Source: Tribonema minus
Taxonomy: Eukaryota > Sar > Xanthophyceae > Tribonematales > Tribonemataceae
Length of the DNA: 64,000 bases
Direction: 5' to 3'
NCBI GenBank assembly: GCA_017506865.1
Contig: JAFCMP010000457.1
Span: 558,001-622,000 of the forward strand
Shown piece after piece: positions 34,850 through 46,679 of the stretch. Position numbers and translations under genes: made by a program. Within the stretch, counting starts at the first letter, position 1. Every line of letters begins with the position of its first letter. Below the pieces are notes generated by a model. That model saw only the letters and a program-made list of their open reading frames with translations, did not search any database and had not been told where the DNA came from.

Positions 34850-37800
34850 TGCTTTGGCAATCTGCTGTAACGTGCAATGCCTGCACTGACGCTTGAAGTT
34901 GAAGTTGGTGTCCACAGGTCGACAGGACAAGGCAATAGTTTCTGCATGCATCGTGTTATTTTCCTGGAACTTGAAGTTGAAATTGGTGTGTCCACGGTCA
35001 ACACGTCAAGGCAACAGTTTCTGCGTGTATCGTGTTATTTTCCTGCTTGTGTGAGCTGCAGAGCCAATGAAAAATGCAGCCCTGTTGCTGATGCCTCCTG
35101 TTCTGTCTCTGCATTTATTCACAGTCTCAGCAGCAGCAGCGCAAGCCGGCTTCCACTGGTGGGACATTTGGCAACAGCGCTGCATCTGCTCCGGCTATGG
35201 TGAGCCAGTCTAACACGGGACCCCCCACCACCTTTGACTCTATTTATACATGCATTTCTGGGCACTGTGAAGTAGATGCGCACTTCATTGAGGCCACAGA
35301 TGCCTGCCATCAGTCAGGGTAACACTCGCATGTTACATGCTGGGGCATTGAAGTTGTCAAGTCGCCTTCGTACATGACAGAATATCTAAGTTGGCCGCAT
35401 GCATTTTTGCCTGTACGCACGACCGACTTGCTGTTTGCTGTGCACATGCATTGCTTTGAACTAGCAACCTCTCCGCACTTACTTCAGAGTACGTGTTTTA
35501 GATTACCCTTCAGTTGGCATCCTGCAGTGCAAGTGGAAAAGCAAATTGCTTTTGCTGTGAGTTTGTTGCTTTCTGTGTGTGCGTCGTTTCACTAAATTTG
35601 TTACAGAATCGCGAGCTTCCCATGCTATACAAGCGCCAGCTCGACTGCCCCTTCATTGCTCTCCTTATGTGTGGCTTGTGCGGGCTGCAAAGCCAGTGAA
35701 ACAGCGGTTCTGTTGCTGATGTCTCAATGCCTTACATTCTTGCTCTTTGTTCTGGCTGCCCTGAGAAGCATCGCCTCAACCTTGCATCGTCTAACATGGC
35801 CTCTGGTGCCAGCGCTGCAAACGCTGCACCTCCTTTTGCAACAGTGAGCCACAGTTACATAATTGCATATGGCACCCCTTGCAATTGGTATCAACGCCTG
35901 AGTCACCTTGCTGTTGTCAGCCTTTTATCGAGACTGCCTTGCCAACAGTGTGCATGCAAAGCCGCAGCCTGTTTTGACATTTTGCTGGAGGGTCATGAGA
36001 GGACCAATACTTTGTCTACATGCGGTGATTATAAGTGGAGACACCTGCCTGCATTAGTGTTGTCCCCTTGGCATCCTGCCCCAGCTGTATTTCTTTGCCA
36101 GCTTGATTGAGCTGCTATTGCGCTCTGCTGCGCCGCCATACCTGTCGCCCCTGAGGTTGATTGCCATAGGCTTCAAAACATTTTTTCAGCAAGTGCATGC
36201 CCTAAAAGCTCTCTTGCTCCTTTAACAAGCTGCAGTGTCAATGAAATGTGGGCCTATTGCTGACGCCATGCATATTATCTTTGCATTTAAGTTTTCAATG
36301 CAACCCTCCCAGGCTGCCTCAGTTGCAGGGACATTTGCTATCCTCAGCGCTGCATCTGCTGCACCAGCTCGTGCACCGGTGAGCCAGAGTAGTGCATTAG
36401 CCCGATGCCACTACTCATTATGTTGGTGTCTGAGCACTGGGTATCATACCTGTATCTACTGTAGTGTGCTACATAAGGCAGTCACAGGCTTTGTTCTCTG
36501 AGATGTTGAAGTTTTTGTTACCACACGAGGAAGCCTGATGTGTACGGTTCATGACCTGACAGCCAACACCGACAACATTAAATAACACACAAGTGAGCAT
36601 GATTAACCTGCAGAGAAAGCGCTGAATAATGTGTCTGAACGCACCAGCAAGCCTGATGTTTATACATTTCATGATTGCCAACACCTCCGTGCTGCACGCA
36701 ACGCAAAGTCGCAGAAGGCTTGCTCATTCAACATACTGCTCGTGCTGTTAGGTCACAAGCTTATGGTGCATACCAGCCATTGCGCGATTGTCATATTATG
36801 CTTCAAATCAGTCAACTGCAAGTTGATGTAGCCCTGTGCTGGCTAACTTGAAAACTATCGAGAACTTTTCCTGCAGGCCGTCATACACAAATGAGTACGA
36901 GTCAAAGCTGATTATGTCAAATGCTTCATCAACCGAACGACATGGCGTTAAACGCGCCGCCGCAGATGCCATAGTTGTGGCCCTGTATATCATGGTCTAT
37001 GTGTTTTTACAACATGGTGTTTGCCTCGTCAAATGATAGAAGCATGTAGCACATGTACAAGTATGCATAACTTCTTGTGTCTCATGCGCCTTGCCAGCGC
37101 CTTGCCACAACACCTCATGTGTCTGCATGCGAAACAGTGAACAAAGTAATACTTCTATGAAGAAGCATCAGCAAAAAACTTAAGCGACAATTCTGCTGGT
37201 TTTGCAGCTTCAGAAACAAGCAACACAACCTCAGACATCATCACAGATGAGTCAGTGCAATGTGTGACCCCCCCCCCCCCCCTTTACCCTCTAAATCACG
37301 TTTACTTCAATATGTATACCTTCCTGAGCGCTGTGGAGTTGATGAGCACCTCTTTGGGGCCACACTCACATGCGCGCCATCAGTCGGGGTATTACCGGCT
37401 GGTGTCATGCTGAGATTTTAACCCATGCAAGTCGGATTTCCGCATGAATGAACATCTAGTCTGCCACACGCACGATGATGAGTGTGCATAGGTAACTTGC
37501 AGTTTTACAACCACATGCAGTGCTGTCAACCAGCAAGCCCTCTCTACCTGCACACTACAGGAATGATCAGTGAACACTACCCTGCACTGCTGTTGGCTCC
37601 TTTGGCAGCCTGCAGAGCATTTGAAATCAGCGATCTACTGTTGCTGCGCTGTGCTGCCACAGGTTCGTGTGGCTGCAGATGAGCACCTACAGGATCGCTG
37701 TCTCAAAGACTTCCTGAATACATGGTCGCTCACTTGCCCCTTCAGGTACCTCTGTTGGTGTATGGCTTTGAAGCAGCAGTGCCAGTAAAGCACTGTTTCT

Positions 37801-38301
37801 GTTGCTGATGCCCTGTATGCTCTCTCTGCCTTTCAATCACCTTCGTAGCAACAACGGCTCAACGCCACTCCCTTCGACGCCTCCTCCGGTGCCAGCGTTG
37901 CAAGCGTTGCACCTACGCCAGCAGCGGTGAGCCTTCATTGCAACATTTATATTTGTTTTGGGACTCTCTGTACTTGTAGCACTTATGAAAGAAGTACTGT
38001 GTGATGTGTCAGAGCAACCCACTTTTTCAGAGACATCTACGCAGGGAAGTGTTCAGACACTGATGCATGCTGCCTCGACTCCAGCGCTCTTGAGAGCACC
38101 ACATTGTCCCACAAGTGGTGGTGATCAACGTGTCATTTGCTTCACTGCTGTTGAGTTTTGGCATTCTGCCTCAGCCTGAATTTTGCTGCGAGCACCCGAT
38201 GACCAGGTTTGCTCTGCCGTCATACATGTTGAACTTTAGTTTTTTTTAATGTGATGTGCAGGCGCCTACAGTTCCCAGTTGCAGCCCCAGTTTATGCACC
38301 G
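34850..38301 (+). repeat. Tandem array of five diverged exon-bearing cassettes
   Basis: Each cassette has, in order: a TTGGCA(T/A)(T/C)CTGC block; about 150-250 bp; a (T/C)(T/C)TGCTGATG(C/T)C block in four of five; a pyrimidine-rich acceptor; a short phase-0 open exon; and a GTGAGCC donor. Candidate exons: 35125-35199, 35766-35843, 36313-36378, 37849-37926, 38272-38301. Their peptides are related: STGGTFGNSAASAPAM, MASGASAANAAPPFAT, AASVAGTFAILSAASAAPAR, FDASSGASVASVAPTPAA, FPVAAPVYAP. Flanks are also duplicated: 35217-35490 resembles 37264-37560. A + strand gene with repeated Ala/Ser/Gly/Pro-rich mini-exons is the simplest reading; one exon has an FG dipeptide, but a nucleoporin assignment is not justified. 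Confidence 0.55.
34892..35045. repeat. 78-bp tandem duplication
   Basis: Two copies beginning CTTGAAGTTGAA and ending CGTGTTATTTTCCTG with a 78-bp offset and a few substitutions. It sits in the intron-like part of the first exon cassette. Confidence 0.75.
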
Positions 38302-39537
38302 GTGAGCCTGTGCGTCATTGCGTTTGAAGCTATTGACAGCTTGCAAAAATTTAACGTTGTCCCTGAAAACTTGAATCACTTCACAGGGCACCGTTGTGCT
38401 ATGCCGTGTGTGCAACGTGACCATCAGCACCAGTCATGTACAATGATTGAAGTCTGCAAGTGACCTCGACCTTGACGCAGTGACACCATGAAACTTCAAC
38501 TTGTTCTGTTGGAAAGTGCGCAAGGCTGTGCGCGTGATCAGATTGAAATCTGACCGCATGCGCACTGCTCTGAACCAGCAAACTCTCTGCAACTACGCTT
38601 AGCAGTCACGCCTCAGGCGTCGTCGGTCGCCTCTTGAACCGTAATGCAGTATTGCTTACGTTGGCATCAGCATTGGACATCTGTTGCCTCTGCATGCAGC
38701 TGTCAGAACACGGAGGCATCATGATCGCACTGATCACACTGAGCAATGTGTAGTCAAAGCCGCCATGCACATGACTGTGTACGCCACACTCCCTGAGAAT
38801 TGTCTTGTCCCATGATGCTGCATAGTATCCTAAAGTATACATGCATGCATCCACGTCACACGCCCCATGTACCTCGCCACAGCATCTCATCCCGGAATCA
38901 TTTGTGTTTCCCTCCTGCAGGCCTTCCTGCTGGGTGGTCTGCAGAAGTGGCCTGTGTGCCATGCAGTGCACATGTGTGGCTCAGTTACCAAGTGTTTGTG
39001 TTCAGGAAAGTCGGTCCAGTGTGCAGAGCAGGCACGGCGTCGTCAGCGTAACGTCACACCCTGCCGTGGGTTTTGCCCTAAGCTGTGGAATACCTGGCGC
39101 TGACTCACAGGCCAAGACTTTTCAAGTCGCAGTGAGGTTCATGGACATCATGTGTGCCGCGGATCAGTAGAGGTTTGAATTGCGGTCTGTCTGTGGGAGT
39201 TTTTTTTTGGGGGGGGGGGGGGGAGAGCGCAGGCATGGCAAAATCGCAGGCGCACGGTGCACACTTGGCGCATCAGACCTGCTGGCGTTTTGGTCTTCAA
39301 GGAGGGGCCGCCAGTAGATGAATCACGTGGATTGAGCACGTTCGGGCATCCATCATGATGGAGCATGTGTTTGTTTGTTTTCTGTTGTAATACCACGTGT
39401 ATATATGCATCAGGCGTTTCTGAAACCCTGCTAATAGCCGACCTTCTTTCTGCTGCTTGCTCTGTATTTGGGCACGCACTGCAGTCTTCAAGATTATACC
39501 CCGTCAGACGTTGGGAGGTTGATGTACATGCATGCAC

Positions 39538-40009
39538 TTTGAGATGGAGTCTGCGTGGAGCTGGGTGGCCCTTAGAAGGGTCTGTCTGTGGGGGCAGAGT
39601 CTTGCAGCTTTGTTTGGTATCCCTGCTAGTGTGTGGGGGACAGTCGCTTGCGGATGCTTTGTTGGGGGTGATATGGGAGGCCCGGTGAACCACCGTCCCG
39701 CTCATCAAGGAGGCGATGCTTTGCTTAGTTATATAGCCTTTCTTTCTAGCGTCAGCGCCTGGCGCCCAGTGACTCCCTCTGCTTATCTTTATGATATCGG
39801 GGTTCACGTAGTCAGCCACAATCTCCAGTTCAGGGCCCATTATGGTGACCTTAGCCTGCATGAAAACTTTGAGATTGAGTCTGCGTGGAGCTGGGTGGCC
39901 CTAAGACGGGTCTGTCTGTGGGGGGAGAGTCTTGTAGCTTTGTTTGGTATCCCTGCTACTAGTATGTGGGGGACAGTCGCTTGCGGGTGCTTTGTTGGGG
40001 GTGATGTCG
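39538..40009. repeat. Pair of direct repeats of about 140 bp
   Basis: Copies at 39538-39678 and 39868-40009 share GAGTCTGCGTGGAGCTGGGT, GGTCTGTCTGTGGGGG, CTTTGTTTGGTATCCCTGCT and GGGGGACAGTCGCTTGCGG with scattered substitutions and one small insertion. The 190 bp between them is not duplicated. Translation in one frame is conserved (SAWSWVALRRVCLWG), which reflects the DNA identity. Confidence 0.85.
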
Positions 40010-40242
40010 GGGGCGGGGTGTGGCGTGCAAGCTTTGCATGCTACATCCAAGAGTGAGAACAAGGCGACACAGTGTGTCACCTACAACATGGCATTTCCAC
40101 AGCCACAAGTGGAATATAATAAAAGTAATTGCATGCGTCCAGTGATGTCAGGCACTTCTCATCAACCCTCGCGCTGAGAACAAGGCGAGATGGTAGATGT
40201 CCAGCTTGCTACCAGAATATATACACGTGCTTTGTGAACATA

Positions 40243-40415
40243 TGAAAGTGTTGCAATGCGCATTGACGATCACTCCTAAACAACATCGCCAAATGGCATG
40301 GCATCTGTCCCCCCCTGGACTCCGCCATGTGTGTTATAACATGGCAAAACGTACGCTTTGTGGAGCGCTGCCGACAGAGCTGAGCGCATGCGCGCCAGTG
40401 CTATGCCTCTCTGAG
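40243..40415. repeat. Dispersed repeat, copy 2 (other copy at 18219-18420)
   Basis: Matches the first copy through CGCCAAATGGCAT, the C-run with TGGACTCCGCCATGTGTGT and TGTGGAGCGCTGCCGACAG. The second copy lacks about 30 bp of C-rich sequence present in the first. Confidence 0.7.
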
Positions 40416-41427
40416 GCTAGACGGTCATGACTGGGTGCTCTGAGCACTGATAGCAGCTGGTACCAGTAGCTGCAGCAGCAAGAGAGACCGTGTGACATGT
40501 ATTGTTGGAGGCCACTGGTTGTCCTCCGAGTCCTTGGTCATGTACACCACTGCGAGCGGCTCATCTGCCCTGCTACTCAGTAACAGTAAGTGTACGTAAC
40601 GTACCCATGCTCTCAGCCTATGTGCAGCAGCACGTGACAGTGAACTCTGTCCTCAGCCTTGTCCATCTCCATCGCCGGTTCCGGGGCCTCTGCATGAACC
40701 GGTGCTCATTGCATTCAAATTGGCAATTCGATGTTTAACGTTGAAACAAACCTCAGCAAACTGTAATTTTCATCAGAGTGCCTGCCTGTGGTGTGGTCAA
40801 TGTAAAAACATACACAAATGCAAATTCGGTGCAAGAATCGTGTGTTTAGCACCATCACTTGCCATCAGTGAGAAGCCGCAATATGCTGCACAGCTGTGTG
40901 AACTCCAGCACTCTTTGATTGTATTAGCACGACACAGCTGCAGCTCTGCGACAGATTCAGGCATGCGTTGAACTACAACGTCGTGCTGTCGGTTTTACGC
41001 ATGCAGCCCTACAACAGCCAGCCAACTTCGAGATCTTCTGTGATGGCATTTTCATGGCAGAGTACATGCTGTGCCCAGGCCGCTCGTCCTTGAGCATTCC
41101 TGCTCATGACGCTGGTAACGCCTCCGTCGGCAAGCGCTGACCACTGCGCCTACTGCTATCATAATCATATTACAGCGCTAGCAGCAGGTGTACTCGGCGT
41201 ACCCGCGCTCTTACCCATGTGCAGCGCGGTGCCCATGAGCTCTGGGGTGCTCACCAGCCCGACCGGCTAATGCAAACAACTCTTGCATTTGATTCAACTC
41301 AAAAACGGCTTTCTAAGAGGCTCTCTCGTGTTCAATGTTGAAGCAGAGCTCTGCTTTGACTCAGCTCCCGCACAGTGTCGGCTCGCTCCCCAAAAGCCAG
41401 TGCGATCTAGCTCAGGCATTCGAGGCG

Positions 41428-44400
41428 ATGCGGGCTGTTCTCGCTGTCCTTGCGCTGTGCCTAGGCGGCACCTACGCTCAACTTGGCCACACGTGGTCGA
41501 GAAGCAATCAGGAGGAGAATGAGCGCCGGCTGGCCAACGCGAGGTGAGTTGAGAGTTTTTAATAAGAAGCACAGTGCACAGTGCGCGTCACGCTGGGAAG
41601 TTGCTGCCCTGAGAGGTAGCGCGGGTGCAACAAAAGCTGCGATCTCTGTCCTCGGTCGAGTGCCATAGTGGCATGCAAGGCAGCTCTGCAGTCGGCAACG
41701 CACTGGCTCATTGCTTCAGAGATGATGGATTGGCTTTTGAAAAACTGCTAGTATCGTTCCCTCACCATGCTTGTGGCATTGCTCCGACAAATCATACAAC
41801 CGTTACAGTACTTCAAAGGGGTATTTCTGCCCCATCTGAATTGAGCAGGCGTCTGAATTCGTTGCCGAAATATTCACAAGCAAACTGGATACTGAAGCAA
41901 CACATTGCATGCCTGGCCTGTGCTGCAGCCCCACCGAACCCGGCGCTGTGACCCTTACGACGCCAGCGGCGACAGCGGCGACATGAAGGGCGGCGGCGCT
42001 GGTGGCAAGAAGCCCAAGAGCAGCAAATGCTACTGCAAACAGTGAAAGTGGGTATGCCACACGGACAAGTGGAAGAAGAAGCACTGCGAGTGGGTCTGCT
42101 ACTACTGGAGCAAGAAGTGCGGCAAGAAGGGCCGCGGCGGCGGCGGGCATCGCGGCGGCGGCGGCCGCATGGGTCCCGGCGGCGGCGGCATGGGGCCCGG
42201 CGGCGGCGGTGAGCTCAGCGTTGCTGGCCGCGTTGCTGCAGCGCGGAGCCAAGAAAGGACAGGCAGTGTTTGACACAATCGGTCGCTGCAGCTGGCTGAC
42301 GTACTGCTGCTTACACGTTCGCATACGCAGCTAGTAGTATACCGGCGTCGTACGTGCGCATGCGCATGTGCGTCGGTCACACCGGCTAACCCCCCGTCCC
42401 CCCCCCTTCCCGCCACTCGCATGCACCCTGCTAACCTGCGCTCCGCGCGCCACTTCCTCTCTTGTCTGCGCGCGAACAGGCTCCATGCCCCCGCGCCCCC
42501 CCCCGCCTCGGCCCCCCAGCAGGCCGCCGTCGCGGCCGACGCCAACTCCAACGCCTTGGTGGACGCCCTCGCCTTCATGGACGCCGCCGCCTTCGTGGTC
42601 GCCGCCTTCGCCGTCGCCGACCGGCAGCTCGACTCCCGCGCCCACCAGCGCGAGCACTCCAGCGTCCACCAGTGCAGGCACTGCGTCGGGCACGTCGGCG
42701 GCCACAGGTATGGGGCAGTGCACCGTGGCCACGAGCACAGGGGGTCAAGTAGGTGCTGTGCGTGCGTCGCTTGTTGACGCCGTGCGTGCTTCATGAAGTA
42801 CTGTACTACTAGTAGTAGCAGTACTCTCATACGCCATTGCCACCAGCGGATGGCTTTGAGGTGCTGCGTACTTCAGAAGTAGATCTTTGCCCGGCAGCGC
42901 CTCAAAATAGCTGAGTGCGTGCGCATGCCCAATGCGTTCTCTGCAGTGCTCAATCCATTCTTTACAGTGTACGGTATGGCGGCATTCATGATATTTCCAG
43001 TGGTGTGTTGTACGGATACTGCGATGCAGCTCAGCTATGTATGAGTGTTCATGCCATATGAGTGCTCCTTGGAACCGACCGCTAGTGTGCTGCTGCCTCG
43101 CCAGAATATGACGCAAGCACTGTTGGCAACATGCAGCATACGTGTGGATCCGCAATGTAGCTGCCATACAAGAGCTGACCGCAGTGACATGAAACCTTCA
43201 GCAAGGCATGGGTGCTGATGCATGGCACGTCGCATGCACATGCGCAGGTACCACAGGCACCACAACTGGCACCGGAACTACGAACACAGGCACCACGACT
43301 GGAACCGGAACTACAAGCACAGGCACCACAGGCACCACAGGCACCACAGGCACCACAGGAACTACGGGCACCACTGCAACCACACCGACCAATGGCACGG
43401 GGACCACGGCAACCACTGGCACTGGCACTGGTTCTGATCAAGGTAATCATGAGGCAGTCACAACAATGTGTGCTGCTCTGGAAACTCCGGCGCAATATGA
43501 AATATCGCTTGTCATTGAGTGTTTGATTTATAAGTGCACTGGAGGCGCCGCTTGCGATTCCCAGTCCTGCTCGTATACAAGTTGAGCCATGCTGCACAAC
43601 ATGGCGCACCCTGAATTGCTGTGCTTCAAAGTATGCTTGCAAAAAAAGATCATGTTCGTTGAGGGCGCGAAAAAGCTCAGTACTGTACATGCATGCCCCG
43701 GTATGGTCATTGTTCCCAACAGCAGTATGTAGTTGTCATTACAAAGTCAAGTGCTTGCGTCCGTTACAGTGTATTATCAGAGGTCATGACAGCAGCAGCT
43801 GCTTAGCAGTGACGTGCTGTGCACCTGACAGGCCATGCTGCTGCAGGCGGCATTGCATTGCTGGCCCCGGTTGCATAACACCATCAGTGTCGATGCTCGA
43901 CAGAATTTGCATTCGCTATTGCACTGATCATCTCCGCCCGCTATTGCACTGATCATCTCGGCCCGCATGCTCTGAGTGCAGGCATCTGATGCCTGCGCAT
44001 GCCGCATAGGACCCCCAACAGCGCGCTGAAGCCCCATGGACTCCAAAGGTGAGGGTCAACGCGCCTGTGACTTTGTGGTGTCTGTTTTTGATGTACTCTA
44101 TGGTAATTTATACTGCGCAGTACATCACTGCGGCGCCGCAAGAATTGCCATCAATGCCGCCACCATGCGTATTGTGGTGGTTAGCAGGTCGTGCTGTGCG
44201 ACACACAATGCGTCGCGCATCACGCAACAAGGCTGGCCAGCCTCGCGGACTTTCACTACGGGCGCGCCGGTGCGACTGCGTGGCACACCATCCCCCCGTC
44301 AGCTAGCATTCACAATGAACTTGACTGGAATTCCTGAAGGTGCTCAAGCTTGGCAGTGGTACATCTGAATGGTCATCGTGCATCTGGAAGACAGCGGCGC

Positions 44401-45074
44401 AGAGCAAATGATTCTGGGGTGTTCTTACAAACTTACACTTGCTTGATGTAAGGCTACTTTGTGCGTCTGCAAGTATCAACCAGCATGCTATCTCCACAGC
44501 GTTTGTTTTGAAAACACTTGCCCACCAGAGGTGATGATAACATTTGGAATCAAGTCAGGGACGCGCCACATCATGTCTATGTGAGTTCTAAGGGTGCGCT
44601 GACAATCTGTCGCCTTCTCCCCCTGCCGCACACGCTCTCCTGCATGTGCAGAAAACCACAAGCTACGGCATCCCGCCTGCATACCCATGTACCTGAGGCG
44701 TGGGGTGTGCTGGTGATGCCACCATCGCCCTCTGCATTCCTAGGCAGACCTATATGTTGTATCTGTCTACCTGTGAGCAGTGATGACCACGGTGGGCGCT
44801 GAAACGCCTAGCTGCTGTACCTACAATTGAGAGACCATCAGCGAAAACAGTGCTCAGTTCATGTATACGACGCGCTGGTGCTGATTTCTCTCAGTCTTTG
44901 TTCTACATTGCGACCGGAGGTACTTGCATCTGCAAATGGTCCCACTGGGGGCAATGTGTATGTGTGTTGCCAACAGGAGAATGTGGCCACAGCACAGGCT
45001 GTGGCACAAAGCTCTACCAGTCCGACCACTTCTCTTCGCCTAAGTGGCATGGAGGATTGAGGCCAAGTGTGTGA
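41428..45074 (+). CDS. Secreted Cys-rich, Pro-rich and Thr/Gly-repeat (mucin-like) protein with an in-frame TGA
   Basis: Exons: 41428-41543, 41967-42208, 42480-42707, 43248-43442, 44920-45074; 936 nt, phases agree throughout. Exon 1 encodes a signal peptide (MRAVLAVLALCLGGTYA) and a short polar stretch. Exon 2 has a Cys/Trp/Lys-rich module (SSKCYCKQ, then TGA at 42043-42045, then KWVCHTDKWKKKHCEWVC) and Gly-rich repeats. Exon 3 is Pro-rich (TPTPTPWWTPSPSWTPPPSW), extensin-like. Exon 4 is a Thr-Gly repeat (GTTGTT units), a likely O-glycosylation region. Exon 5 is a second Cys module (TCICKWSHWGQCVCV, GECGHSTGCGTKL) with the stop. This is the layout of an extracellular-matrix or mucilage protein. 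The acceptor at 41967 is weaker than the others. If TGA is read as a stop the product ends after about 64 residues; it could instead be Trp by error or mutation, or selenocysteine. Function unknown. Confidence 0.65.
43930..43980. repeat. 26-bp tandem duplication
   Basis: CGCTATTGCACTGATCATCT followed by C(C/G)GCCC occurs twice in succession, in the long last intron of the mucin-like gene. Confidence 0.75.
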
Positions 45075-46022
45075 GACAGCAGCGACCAAGCGACGCTGCC
45101 TTCATGTGGTGCTTTTACACAAGCGGCAGCATTGGCAGAAACCTTGTGCGCCTTGAAGCACTTGTATCAGAAGTGCAGGATGGCTGCGACTGGTGCAACA
45201 TGCAAGCTAGGTGAAATGGTTTCCCCACCGCATCGGCTGCGCAATAGTTTGCAGAAGACGATCAGTCTGCACTTTGGTTCTTTGTCGAGTGCTCATACTT
45301 CAACGAAGTGTACCACCATGTGTGGCATTGTACATTTGGTACGTACTACAGTAGTGCAAACATGTAGTCGACACAGATTGGCGGTGCAGCAAATTGCATG
45401 CCAGATCATGTGCTGCCACACAAAGCTACTTGAGAAAGTGCCTGCTTGCAATACACCACGAGCTGCATCAGATTCTCATTGTGTTTGGTGTTTTGTGCAC
45501 TCTGTCTCGCGTCAAATGCTATCGATGGACTCTGACAGAGCATCGCTCAGTAGATGTTGTGTTACCGCTGAGCATTGATGTGCCTGTTCATGCAAGCTTG
45601 TGTTTCCAGTTGTTGCTCCGATAATGATCACTCATCAACAACTTCAATGCAGCACATCAGATTGCAGCGGCAGTTTGAAGCCCACTGACAAGTGCACCTG
45701 GCAGCGAATACAGTTGGATAGACACAGGCTGAATGTGAGGTTTTCATGAGCTGGCATTTCACGAAAGCCGTGTCTCATGCACCATCAACAACCAGAGTCG
45801 ACCCTCCCAACGGATGCCGCCACACTCACACACAGTGACTTTCCACAATGGTGCATATGTGCAGGTGGTGCTGCATGTGTCACAAGTCAACACTTGAGAA
45901 CCATGCAAAAAACTTACCTTTGTAGCATACATCACATTTAGCTGGAACGATTGTGGTATAATGGCGCGTCTGTCCATCAACAAGGATCGCATAGCACAGC
46001 GCTTGGCAAACAGCACGGTCAG

Positions 46023-46057
<35 letters not shown>

Positions 46058-46679
46058 ATATATTGGTGAATCACCGAGCAGCTTTATTAATGATTGTGGT
46101 GAGTGCATGGCAGTGCCCGCGCTTCAACCTGCTCTGTCGCTGATTCCAAGGAGCGCCCATCGTGAATGCCTCTGGCTCCCCCCCCCCCCCCCCCCCCCGT
46201 CCTGCTGCTGCGCTGGGGGTTCATGCCTGTACAGACTATGAAGTTCAAGTGTGTTCACATGGCCGATTGTCCTACATAGGCGCCGCGCACAGCTGCTGCG
46301 GCCTGCACGATTGTTAATCACAGCTGACAGTGCTGAGCGGGGCTGCGTTTGCGTGCGCGGCAGTGCGTGACTGCCAGAAGCACAGCCGCACGAGCACCCC
46401 CCTGTTGGTTGCAGGGGCCGTGGGGGGTGGGGGACGGGGGACGCTTGATGCAGGCAGTGGATGCACGTGCTCTATGTGTATGGCGCCCAACAGGGGCTAA
46501 TTGATGGGCCGGATGTATCGACGCTGCAACTGCGTAAAGTGCTGACTGCGCTGCATCGCTCAACGTCGGCCGCCGCAAGCGTACATCCACGAGCATGGAC
46601 CCCGCAGCTGGCGCAAAGCCGCGTGCGTGCAGGCCGCTTTTGTGTCCTTGAAGTTGGCAGTGCTCAGGGCGTGGGAGCG
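45075..46679. other. Intergenic region between convergent genes
   Basis: Holds a perfect (AG)n microsatellite at about 46026-46053 and a C-run of about 19 at 46180-46198. No gene recognised. It presumably contains the 3' untranslated regions of the mucin-like gene (+) and the CDH1-like gene (-); I saw no clear AATAAA signal for either. Confidence 0.55.

Larger units (their letters stand above)
38302..41427. other. Intergenic region with several repeats, no supported gene
   Basis: Contains the direct repeats at 39538-39678 and 39868-40009, the dispersed-repeat copy at 40243-40415 and a G-run at about 39209-39223. Frames of 174 codons (+, 39532-40056) and 237 codons (-, 39148-39861) are open here; the first simply reads through both direct repeats, the second has no recognisable domain, and they overlap, so neither is called. 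Confidence 0.5.

Noticed and set aside
34850-38301. FG-nucleoporin assignment for the repeated mini-exons
   Set aside because: Only one exon contains an FG dipeptide; the shared theme is Ala/Ser/Pro, so the family call is not supported.
39148-39861. 237-codon minus-strand frame
   Set aside because: No recognisable family; begins inside one direct repeat and runs through low-complexity DNA.
43248-43442. Non-coding microsatellite (ACAGGCACC)n
   Set aside because: The repeat is bounded by splice sites in the right phase and links two Cys-rich parts of one frame, so it is better read as a Thr-Gly coding exon.
44036-44368. Frame ending in GIPEGAQAWQWYI
   Set aside because: Lies in the last intron of the mucin-like gene; the phase-matched exon at 44920 explains the gene end better.
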